5,962 nucleotides of DNA, taken from NCBI GenBank assembly GCA_020050695.1, contig JAGVKI010000180.1, forward strand, positions 1 through 5,962, given 5' to 3'. Position numbers and translations under genes: made by a program. This document shows, piece after piece, positions 1 through 4,402 of this stretch (position 1 is the first letter of the stretch; every line of letters starts with the position of its first letter). Under the pieces are notes generated by a model that had not been told where the DNA came from, did no database searches, and worked only from the letters and a program-made list of their open reading frames with translations. The stretch comes from Alphaproteobacteria bacterium (GTDB taxonomy: Bacteria; Pseudomonadota; Alphaproteobacteria; Rickettsiales; SXRF01).

Positions 1-325
1 CACGATGCTTTTGCATCCGCTCGGTGGAGGTGGTGTGCTGGCGCTTATCCCACGCGGTGAGCCGGTTTTGCTCGTTGAGCATTCCCTTGGTGTACATGGC
101 GGCGATGATGGCCTCCACCGCCGCCGTTTCCATATCCTGCATGATGGCGATTTGTTCCGCGTCCACTTCGACCGTGCCGCGTGATTTGTGCTGGGATGCC
201 GCATCGAGCAAGCACGTCCAGACCGCGACGACGTGAGCCATCTTTTGCTTGGCACGATGCGCGATCACCTTGAGCTTAGGGTCGTGTGGCATACCGTGAT
301 ACATCCTGAACCATTCCATCGCCAT
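1..325 (-). CDS. Phage-replisome-organizer-like protein, N-terminal part (runs off the left edge)
   Basis: The minus strand stays open from ATG at 325 to base 1, giving 108 residues with no stop, so the 3' end lies outside the window. The protein begins MAMEWFRMYHGMPHDPKLK and later reads LTAWDKRQ followed by STERMQKHR. A start of the form WFRMY...DPKL, a helical wing region and the tail W(D/N)KRQ...STERxxKHR are typical of the N-terminal winged-helix domain of phage and plasmid replication initiators (replisome-organizer or O-like proteins), which bind origin DNA. The frame is closed by TGA just upstream, so the start is ATG 325 or ATG 319. It begins 8 bases after the stop of the small gene at 334-573 and has no strong Shine-Dalgarno sequence, which suggests translational coupling. 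Family assignment comes from remembered motif patterns, not a search. The C-terminal half, which would show helicase-loader or other domains, is not visible. Confidence 0.75.
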   Translation of the reverse strand, partial: MAMEWFRMYHGMPHDPKLKVIAHRAKQKMAHVVAVWTCLLDAASQHKSRGTVEVDAEQIAIMQDMETAAVEAIIAAMYTKGMLNEQNRLTAWDKRQHTTSTERMQKHR

Positions 326-333
326 GAGCCGGT

Positions 334-573
334 CTATTCATCAAGCAAGCTCTGCTGCCCGTCATCGGGCTGGTCGGGGATGCGTTCCTGATCTTCCTGC
401 TTCAGGGAAAGCGCCAATTCGATGCAGCCCTTGGTGAGCTTGGCGCGGTCTAATTCCACGGCTGCTTGCTTCTTTAGCTGGAGCAAGGTTTCCAGTTCCA
501 TCTTCCGCATCGTGTCGATGGTCAGACGGCAGATTTCATCAAAAGTTGAGATAGGTTTTGAGCTGTCATTCAT
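334..573 (-). CDS. Small helical protein of unknown function, 79 residues
   Basis: I do not recognise a family. The start is well supported: GGAGG lies 6 bases upstream of the ATG (CCAACGGAGGCACACATG). The protein is highly charged and predicted mostly helical. A central stretch at about residues 20-60 (MRKMELETLLQLKKQAAVEL) has heptad-like leucine spacing that suggests a coiled coil. The C-terminus is acidic and polar (PDQPDDGQQSLLDE). There is no signal peptide or membrane segment. It sits directly upstream of the replication-like gene, with only 8 bases between the stop and the next ATG, so the two are very likely one operon. A role as an accessory replication or regulatory factor of the same mobile element is possible but is only inferred from position. 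Confidence 0.75.
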   Translation of the reverse strand: MNDSSKPISTFDEICRLTIDTMRKMELETLLQLKKQAAVELDRAKLTKGCIELALSLKQEDQERIPDQPDDGQQSLLDE

Positions 574-836
574 GTGTGCCTCCGTTGGTTAAAACGGTTC
601 GTTGTTCGAACTGTTCGGACAAAGGCTGCACGACGATATGGGGGGCTGGCGTGGGGCTTGGATAGACCTTGGGTGGGGCGCAAAGGGGGCTGCATTTCCC
701 CGCGCATGATTCAAAATGATACTGTCAACGCCCTTGGGTGGGGCTGAGGGGTGACCTTGGGTGGGGCTATGAGGGGGCTGGTGCGCCCCTCGTCTGAGAA
801 ACAAGCAAAATTTTCTGTCTGCCACTTAGCAATATA
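574..836. other. Gene-free stretch upstream of the minus-strand replication-type operon
   Basis: I see no convincing gene here. The part nearest the small gene has CGAAC repeated three times at 7-9 base spacing on the minus strand, including the palindrome GTTCGAAC at 604-611, which could be an operator. Bases 638-780 hold the G-rich repeat array, listed separately. A minus-strand TTGACA (complement of 723-728) lies between the first and second long repeats, but no good -10 box follows at 16-18 bases, so I do not call a promoter. The region must nevertheless contain the start signals of the minus-strand operon, because the next plus-strand transcript begins only near 870. Confidence 0.5.
638..780 (+). 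repeat. G-rich two-motif direct repeat array (iteron- or operator-like)
   Basis: The 13-base motif CCTTGGGTGGGGC occurs exactly at 667-679, 732-744 and 755-767, so starts are 65 and 23 bases apart. A partial relative, GTGGGGCTTGG, is at 651-661. A second motif, GGGGGCTG, occurs at 641-648, 685-692 and 773-780, with spacings of 44 and 88. The first and third long copies are each followed by the short motif, giving near-identical 28-base units at 665-692 and 753-780. Iterons near replication genes typically show about 22-23 base periodicity, which only one pair here matches. The array lies 65-207 bases upstream of the minus-strand operon that includes a replication-like gene. It may bind an initiator or repressor, or form G-quadruplex structure. 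Function is inferred; the repeats themselves are read directly. Confidence 0.7.
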
Positions 837-864
837 TTGAAGTTTAGCAGCCAACCTTTATGCT
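837..864 (+). promoter_or_regulatory. Candidate promoter for the structured leader and XRE gene
   Basis: TTGAAG at 837-842 and TATGCT at 859-864 are separated by 16 bases and match the sigma-70-type consensus at five and four of six positions. The predicted start of transcription, near 871, falls just before the first hairpin of the leader (877-892). That places the whole folded segment inside the transcript, and the agreement is the main support for both calls. Confidence 0.45.
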
Positions 865-871
865 CATGCTT

Positions 872-1073
872 GTAACGGGGTGTAGTAACCCCAGCAAACT
901 GCGTACTAAGGACTCGTATTCACGAAATGTCCCTCCGCGACCATATGTCGGGAGGGCGGCTGAATATAACACCCTCACGGGAAATAGGTCGCAGCCGGTT
1001 TGCTGGCTTACTAACCTCCCGACGCCAGTTGGCGCTGGATACCTCGTTACCGTAACCAACGGGGCGAGGTCTT
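872..1073 (+). ncRNA. Structured leader RNA of unassigned class upstream of the XRE gene
   Basis: About 200 bases carry far more complementarity than chance would suggest and no convincing ORF. Hairpin 0 is GGGGT 877-881 with ACCCC 888-892. A perfect 9-bp closing helix pairs CCAGCAAAC 891-899 with GTTTGCTGG 998-1006. It encloses three hairpins: GGACTCGT 910-917 with ACGA 922-925 and GTCC 929-932; CTCC 933-936 and CGAC 938-941 with GTCG 947-950 and GGAG 951-954; and CGGCTG 957-962 with CAGCCG 992-997, which contains CCC/GGG. Two more hairpins follow, at 1023-1034 and 1041-1070, the last containing the ribosome binding site. The layout suggests a multi-branched cis-regulatory RNA. I compared it from memory with cobalamin, guanidine and SAM riboswitches, group I and II introns, tmRNA, RNase P, 6S and hammerhead RNAs and found no convincing match. 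An origin or recombination site rich in inverted repeats is an alternative. Confidence 0.55.
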
Positions 1074-1076
1074 GTG
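1041..1076 (+). promoter_or_regulatory. Shine-Dalgarno-sequestering stem at the XRE start
   Basis: ACCTCG at 1041-1046 pairs perfectly with CGAGGT at 1065-1070, capped by an inner CCGT/ACGG helix (1050-1053 with 1059-1062). The 3' strand contains GAGGT (1066-1070), the only ribosome binding site for the GTG start at 1074, with a short 3-base spacing. A second anti-Shine-Dalgarno segment, ACCTCC at 1014-1019, could also pair with it. Initiation should therefore be weak unless the stem is opened or remodelled. Confidence 0.5.
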
Positions 1077-1433
1077 ATAGAAAAGAAAACAATAAATCCT
1101 ACAAATGCGTATATCGGCGCACGTCTGCGCCAAGCGCGGCTCATGCGAGGCATGAGCCAAAAAGACCTTGGCCAAGGCATTAAAAGGCCAGTCACCTTTC
1201 AGCAGGTGCAAAAATATAAAAACGCCATCAATCGCATATCGGTAGAATTGCTGGAAGAATTTGCAGCGGCGTTACACCTGCCCATAGGTTTCTTTTTGCC
1301 GGGTCAGGATATTGAATTCGAGCCAGTGCTTACGCCAAGCGAGGCACAGCTGCTTGAGTGTTTTCACGCGATGAGCGCCAAGTCGCAGGATGCGCTTATC
1401 ACTCTGCTGAAAGATGTAAGGCGGATAAGATGA
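1074..1433 (+). CDS. XRE/Cro-CI family DNA-binding regulator, 119 residues
   Basis: This is a helix-turn-helix transcription factor acting in the cytoplasm. The HTH_3-type domain spans about residues 14-76. It begins IGARLRQARLMRGMSQKDLG (recognisable helices 1-2), continues with TFQQVQKYKNAINRIS (recognition helix and following turn), and ends with ELLEEFAAALHLPIGFF. A short C-terminal helix, TPSEAQLLECFHAM..., could serve dimerisation. The pattern FQQVQKYE/KxxxNRIS is characteristic of a regulator type very common in alphaproteobacteria. The GTG at 1074 is the only sensible start: an in-frame stop lies at 1053-1055 and no downstream start would keep helix 1. Its GAGGT binding site is buried in a stem, so translation is probably controlled by the leader. 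The 3' end overlaps the next gene by ATGA. Its target is unknown; its own operon, or the divergent genes to the right, are the simplest guesses. Confidence 0.9.
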   Translation: MIEKKTINPTNAYIGARLRQARLMRGMSQKDLGQGIKRPVTFQQVQKYKNAINRISVELLEEFAAALHLPIGFFLPGQDIEFEPVLTPSEAQLLECFHAMSAKSQDALITLLKDVRRIR

Positions 1434-1606
1434 TGGGATATAAATATCAGAATAAACTGGATGAAGAAAATGAACGGCTCTACTGGTGCCGCTTCCCGCG
1501 CTGGTATCGCATTTTAGCACGCATTTTGGGAATGGCGTTTATGGCGATTTTCATTCTGCTGGGCGTGTATGGCACCATCGGCTGGATCATTCTCCGTTTC
1601 GTGTAG
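1430..1606 (+). CDS. Small single-span membrane protein, 58 residues
   Basis: The start ATG at 1430 overlaps the XRE stop as ATGA (1430-1433), and AAGG at 1418-1421 gives an 8-base spacing, so coupled translation is likely; ATG 1433 is a close alternative. The N-terminal third is polar and charged (YKYQNKLDEENERLYW). A basic aromatic stretch follows (FPRWYRILAR), then a hydrophobic segment from about residue 31 to the end (MAFMAIFILLGVYGTIGWII), finishing LRFV. This is consistent with one transmembrane helix with the N-terminus in the cytoplasm. No family is recognised. The last 93 bases overlap the 3' end of the minus-strand gene, which is unusual. Hydrophobicity and coupling argue for a real gene, but short length and overlap leave doubt. 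Confidence 0.65.
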   Translation: MMGYKYQNKLDEENERLYWCRFPRWYRILARILGMAFMAIFILLGVYGTIGWIILRFV

Positions 1607-2305
1607 CGGTACGTTCAGCCGGTAATAGCCGCGATCATTAGAAGTTATTAGGCTGCGCCAATCGCGCTTGTGTTTGAAAATATCCCGCACGCGCACGGCG
1701 CGAGAGCCGGATTCGTAAATCAATGTTTTTCCATGCACCCAAGGCTGTCGGCTTCGCGCCGCATCATGTAGCTGTTCCACCACTCGCGCTTGCACATCAC
1801 CGAGGTGATATTCCTTTCCTTCCAGCTTCACATGCCGATAGTCGTTGGAGAAATGAAAGTCACCTTCAACGCCAGTTTTGGCAGGAAACACCAGCGTATT
1901 GCCATTGCCGAGATTATAGGTTTCCTCAAACTTCTTGCGGTCTTCCTGTAACACGACCAGATCGCCGATTCGTACCATGATGGCAGGCTGCGGTGGTTCA
2001 TAAGCCATACGAAGGATGTGGCCTTCTTCTTCAATGGAGCGGAATATGCGAAGTTTTGCGCGGCCTGTGCTGCACACGCGATAGAAGTCTTCAGGACGCA
2101 CTGCCATGAAGCCTTGCTTGGGTTCGTGCTGCTCGAAGATGAATTTGCGGTTATGGATTACGCCCCGTTCCATATATCGAAGCGGTAACCAAACGCATGT
2201 ACGCAACAGGTCGTTTTCTATCGCGTAATATACATCTTCCTGTGGTATTCCCCAACGCATCCACAGATTTTGCAGCCGGTCATATGCTTTGTTGTGAAAG
2301 ACCAT
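1514..2305 (-). CDS. Hypothetical protein with C-terminal winged-helix-like domain, about 263 residues
   Basis: The chosen start is ATG 2305 (MVFHNKAYDRLQNLW), with GAGAG about 7 bases upstream; GTG 2320 would add MREKA. The protein is soluble, with no signal or membrane segment. The N-terminal 190 residues are mixed alpha/beta and unrecognised (WGIPQEDVYYAIENDLLRTC, later IMVRIGDLVVLQEDRKKF). The C-terminal region begins YHLGDVQARVVEQLHDAA, continues with WVHGKTLIYESGSRAVRVRD, and ends DWRSLITSNDRGYYRLNV. This resembles a winged-helix module found in alphaproteobacterial hypothetical proteins: a first helix QARVVxxLHxAA, a helix-turn ending in FKxxxxWRxLI, and a wing ending GxYRLxx. I recall this pattern but cannot name the family. 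A DNA-binding role is therefore inferred, not proven. The tail after YRLNV is polar and His/Asn-rich. The gene is convergent with the XRE-membrane protein pair and divergent from the metal operon. Confidence 0.8.
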   Translation of the reverse strand: MVFHNKAYDRLQNLWMRWGIPQEDVYYAIENDLLRTCVWLPLRYMERGVIHNRKFIFEQHEPKQGFMAVRPEDFYRVCSTGRAKLRIFRSIEEEGHILRMAYEPPQPAIMVRIGDLVVLQEDRKKFEETYNLGNGNTLVFPAKTGVEGDFHFSNDYRHVKLEGKEYHLGDVQARVVEQLHDAARSRQPWVHGKTLIYESGSRAVRVRDIFKHKRDWRSLITSNDRGYYRLNVPLHETENDPADGAIHAQQNENRHKRHSQNAC

Positions 2306-2355
2306 CGCTTTCTCTCGCACATTACTCTTTTTACTGCTTTTATTGCCGAACTGCT

Positions 2356-2384
2356 TTTATAGAATCCATTTTGCAAATGCACAA
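2356..2384 (-). promoter_or_regulatory. Candidate promoter of the winged-helix gene
   Basis: On the minus strand, TATAAA (complement of 2356-2361) is a five-of-six -10 match. A weak -35, TTGTGC (complement of 2379-2384), lies 17 bases away. Transcription would start about 45 bases before ATG 2305. The -35 is poor, so confidence is limited. Confidence 0.35.
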
Positions 2385-2444
2385 CCATAAATCTACATAA
2401 TGCAATTCATAGACACGCTTAGGTTGTTTTTGACGCAGGTAATT

Positions 2445-2482
2445 CCGACGTTTCAGAAGTGAGGCAGAGTTCATAACGTCGG
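2445..2482. repeat. Perfect 8-bp inverted repeat with 22-base spacer
   Basis: CCGACGTT at 2445-2452 and AACGTCGG at 2475-2482 are exact reverse complements. The half-sites are about 30 bases centre to centre, or nearly three helical turns, which would suit a cooperatively binding regulator. The position between two divergent genes also suits an operator. An RNA hairpin or a relic of an element end are alternatives. Confidence 0.45.
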
Positions 2483-2585
2483 TCTATTTTGCTACGACAG
2501 AGTACATCAACTTGGCTTTGTCATAAACCGACAATGCTTTCTTCGCCTGTAAGACGGAACTATAGGCCACAATGAATGCTAAAAG

Positions 2586-2595
2586 CTGAATTCAG
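2586..2595. promoter_or_regulatory. Palindrome CTGAATTCAG upstream of the metal operon
   Basis: This perfect 10-base palindrome lies 58 bases before the first gene of the metal operon, next to a second TGAATT at 2610-2615. It could be a regulator binding site. A palindrome this short can also arise by chance. Confidence 0.25.
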
Positions 2596-2617
2596 AAATG
2601 TCGATTTTTTGAATTAG

Positions 2618-2645
2618 TTGTAAATTAATAATTGTAGGCTATTGT
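2618..2645 (+). promoter_or_regulatory. Candidate promoter of the metal efflux operon
   Basis: TTGTAA at 2618-2623 and TATTGT at 2640-2645 are 16 bases apart, each with four or more consensus matches. The predicted start, near 2652, coincides with the ATG at 2653. Together with the lack of a Shine-Dalgarno sequence in TTGTTGATGCC, this suggests a leaderless or nearly leaderless message. TTGAAT at 2609-2614 is an alternative -35. Confidence 0.35.
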
Positions 2646-2652
2646 TGATGCC

Positions 2653-2973
2653 ATGAAAAAAGTCATCCTTTCACTCTTTGTTGCTCTTTCTCTGCTTGTT
2701 GCGCCTATCGCATACGCCGCTGGCATGAATTGTGAAGGCGATAATGGCCAGATGACAGAGCAATCTAAAAAACAATTAAAGAGCGAAAAGCAGGACGATA
2801 ATAAGATGGCGAAAGCCGGACACCATTGCTGCTGTCATCATGTATCGGTCATGCCTAGCTTGACTGTAGCTGCACCAATGAAGGTTTCCAGCCGCACGGT
2901 TTTCGTTCTTGAGCAGGATGCCACAACATCCGTAGTGGTCGGACCACCACTCAAACCACCTTCACACGCTTAA
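2653..2973 (+). CDS. Small secreted protein with an HHCCCHH cluster, 106 residues
   Basis: A clear Sec signal peptide is present: MKK, a hydrophobic core (residues 4-20), then APIAYAA with likely cleavage after Ala23. The mature part has Cys27, a lysine- and glutamine-rich hydrophilic stretch (residues 35-55), and a compact HHCCCHH cluster at residues 57-63. A beta-prone segment follows, then the C-terminal GPPLKPPSHA. Small periplasmic proteins with His/Cys motifs and a PPLxPP-type tail often precede czc-type operons (CzcI- or CopK-like in position). I infer a periplasmic metal-binding or metal-sensing accessory role, but do not recognise a named family. It is the first gene of the metal efflux set, 100 bases before czcC, with a strong hairpin in that gap. 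No ribosome binding site is evident. Confidence 0.8.
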   Translation: MKKVILSLFVALSLLVAPIAYAAGMNCEGDNGQMTEQSKKQLKSEKQDDNKMAKAGHHCCCHHVSVMPSLTVAAPMKVSSRTVFVLEQDATTSVVVGPPLKPPSHA

Positions 2974-2983
2974 TTCCATAAAG

Positions 2984-3018
2984 CAGGCTTGCGCCTGAAC
3001 GAGTGCCTGTTCAGGTGC
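2984..3018 (+). promoter_or_regulatory. Strong hairpin between the small secreted protein gene and czcC, with an alternative fold
   Basis: GCGCCTGAAC (2991-3000) pairs with GTTCAGGTGC (3009-3018) over 10 bp, including one G-U, around an 8-base loop. An alternative stem, CAGGC 2984-2988 with GCCTG 2993-2997, uses the same bases, so the two exclude each other. No U-run follows directly; the nearest is TTTT at 3034-3037, so it is not a typical terminator. It may set mRNA stability or relative expression of the two genes. Confidence 0.45.
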
Positions 3019-3073
3019 TCTGATGTCGCTGTCCTTTTGTGATTACCCAAGGAATTAAGTGTGAGAACTCCCA

Positions 3074-4402
3074 ATGCCAAACCCATATAAGCTCCCCGTG
3101 TGGCTGCTCTGCGCCACCATGCTAACCAGTGTGCCTGCTTACGCCGAACCAGACAAGCAAACCGATGCATCGCCACCTGCTGCTGTGGCCGCACCTGTGA
3201 AAGCCACTGGCTTTACGCTGGATGATGCGATTGCCAAGGCACTCGTACAGTCACCCCGCTTGAAGGCATTTGGTAGTGGGGTTGCTGCTGCAAAGGGAGA
3301 GCAGCGGCAAGCTGGAGCATGGGTAAACCCCGAAGTGGGCGTGGAAGCGGAGAATGTCGCTGGCCAAGGAGCCTATAAAGGGTTTGATTCGGCGGAGGTG
3401 ACGGTTGGGGTCACGCAGGAAATTACTATCGGCGGGAAGATTTCGGCACGGGAAAGCATTGCGGGTAAAGGGTTGGAAATCGCCTCGCTCGATGAACAGG
3501 CCGCAACACTTGATGTGATCCGAGATGTTACCACCGCCTATGCGGATGTGGTGGCGGCGGAAGAAAATGTGCGCCTTGCCACTGAGCAAAAAGAGCTGGC
3601 TGTGGATGTGCTGAAATCGGTAAGCGTGCGCGTGGGCGCTGCCGCCGCGCCGCTGATTCAGAAAAGCCGCGCCGAAGTGGAACGCTCCACCGCCACTATC
3701 GCGCTCGATAAGGCGAACCGCGAACGTGATATTTCCCGCAAGAAACTGGCTGCGCTCATGGGCGAAGAACGCTTTACCCTGCCACTTGATAGTGCGGCGT
3801 TTTATGCGATTGCGAAGCCAGAAGCGGCATCGCTGGAAGAAAAGCTGAAAGCCAACCCCGATCTGGTGAAGCTGAATAGCAGTTTGGAGCAATCTAAAGC
3901 GCGGCTGGATTTAGAACAGGCGAACGCTATTCCTGACCCGCGCCTAAGTGTAGGCGTGCGCGATTTCCGCGATAGCGGCGATCAGGCGTTCATCGTCGGT
4001 GTGTCGCTGCCCATCCCCGTGTTCAATGCCAACCGTGGTAATATCGAGAAAGCGCGGCACGAGGTTAGCCGCACGGAAATGGATAACCGCCAGCTGGCAC
4101 TCAACACCAGCGCGGAACTGACACAGGCGCATGAGCGCATGGAAAACGCCTATGTGCAGGCAGAAACACTCAAAACCGAAATCCTGCCTTCCGCCGATAA
4201 AGCCTTCAGGCTGGCGCGTGAGGGGTATGGCTTGGGGCGTTTCCCCTACCTCGAAGTGCTGGACGCGCAGCGCAGTCTGTTCGGGGTGAAGCAGCAACAA
4301 ATTGAAGCGATACGCGAATTTCATACTGCCAAGGCGCAAGTGGAACGGTTGACCGCCACACGCCTTAGCACATTACAAAAATCAGGAGAGAACCATGAAT
4401 AA
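3074..4402 (+). CDS. czcC: Outer-membrane efflux channel of a heavy-metal RND pump (CzcC/CusC-like, TolC family), 442 residues
   Basis: The protein forms the trimeric outer-membrane duct through which the RND complex expels metal ions. A signal peptide covers residues 1-24 (hydrophobic VWLLCATMLTSV, then AYA before Glu25). Two outer-membrane-efflux-protein repeats follow. The first begins FTLDDAIAKALVQSPRLKA at about residue 47 and includes QAGAWVNPEVGVEAENV and VTQEITIGGKISAR; the second starts around residue 250 with LEEKLKANPDLVKL and IPDPRLSVGVRDF. The family signature near the C-terminus is GLGRFPYLEVLDAQRSLF. Long alanine- and glutamate-rich helices (VVAAEENVRLATEQKEL) are the tunnel helices. 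Length is normal for CzcC. An in-frame TGA at 3062-3064 fixes ATG 3074 as the first start; its binding site is weak. The 3' end overlaps czcB by 8 bases. The exact metal cannot be read from this subunit. Confidence 0.92.
   Translation: MPNPYKLPVWLLCATMLTSVPAYAEPDKQTDASPPAAVAAPVKATGFTLDDAIAKALVQSPRLKAFGSGVAAAKGEQRQAGAWVNPEVGVEAENVAGQGAYKGFDSAEVTVGVTQEITIGGKISARESIAGKGLEIASLDEQAATLDVIRDVTTAYADVVAAEENVRLATEQKELAVDVLKSVSVRVGAAAAPLIQKSRAEVERSTATIALDKANRERDISRKKLAALMGEERFTLPLDSAAFYAIAKPEAASLEEKLKANPDLVKLNSSLEQSKARLDLEQANAIPDPRLSVGVRDFRDSGDQAFIVGVSLPIPVFNANRGNIEKARHEVSRTEMDNRQLALNTSAELTQAHERMENAYVQAETLKTEILPSADKAFRLAREGYGLGRFPYLEVLDAQRSLFGVKQQQIEAIREFHTAKAQVERLTATRLSTLQKSGENHE

Larger units (their letters stand above)
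2306..2652. other. AT-rich divergent intergenic region
   Basis: There is no credible gene in these roughly 350 bases between the minus-strand winged-helix gene and the metal operon. It must carry the promoters of both. Visible elements are a minus-strand promoter candidate (2356-2384), a wide perfect inverted repeat (2445-2482), a small hairpin TTGTC/GACAA (2518-2522 with 2530-2534), the palindrome CTGAATTCAG (2586-2595) and an AT-rich block just before the metal operon. The change to strongly AT-rich sequence relative to both flanks could mark an old junction between independently acquired segments, but I find no transposon ends. Confidence 0.55.

Noticed and set aside
723..728. Minus-strand TTGACA as a promoter -35 box
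   Set aside because: No acceptable -10 hexamer occurs 16-18 bases downstream on that strand, so it is mentioned but not called.
589..825. Minus-strand 78-residue open frame rich in proline, histidine and serine
   Set aside because: It starts with GTG without a ribosome binding site, is low in complexity because it reads through the G-rich repeat array, and resembles no protein family.
979..996. Resemblance to group I intron core (CGGGAAA ... GCAGCC)
   Set aside because: The matching R and S elements with GACTA/TAGTC pairing are missing, and there is no split gene around it.
872..1070. Known RNA classes: cobalamin, guanidine or NiCo riboswitch, tmRNA, 6S, RNase P, hammerhead ribozyme
   Set aside because: None of the conserved boxes I can recall is present. 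A four-way-junction likeness to NiCo riboswitches is only topological, and the downstream gene is not a transporter.
860..1183. Plus-strand 107-residue open frame over the leader
   Set aside because: It reads through the inverted-repeat region, overlaps the clear XRE gene in another frame by over 100 bases, and has no plausible domain or binding site.
844..1195. Minus-strand open frames over the leader
   Set aside because: Composition is atypical and no family is recognisable; the self-complementary sequence explains open frames on both strands.
2401..2482. Tn3-family or other transposon terminal repeat near the AT-rich region
   Set aside because: The sequence does not match the terminal repeats I remember, there is no transposase, and the inverted halves are only 8 bases long.
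2984..3037. Rho-independent terminator after the small secreted protein gene
   Set aside because: The stem is strong but the U-run is absent immediately after it; TTTT lies 15 or more bases further on.
3251..3892. Long minus-strand open frame (213 residues) inside czcC
   Set aside because: It is antisense to a well-supported TolC-family gene and its translation is an implausible phenylalanine-, arginine- and histidine-rich mixture.
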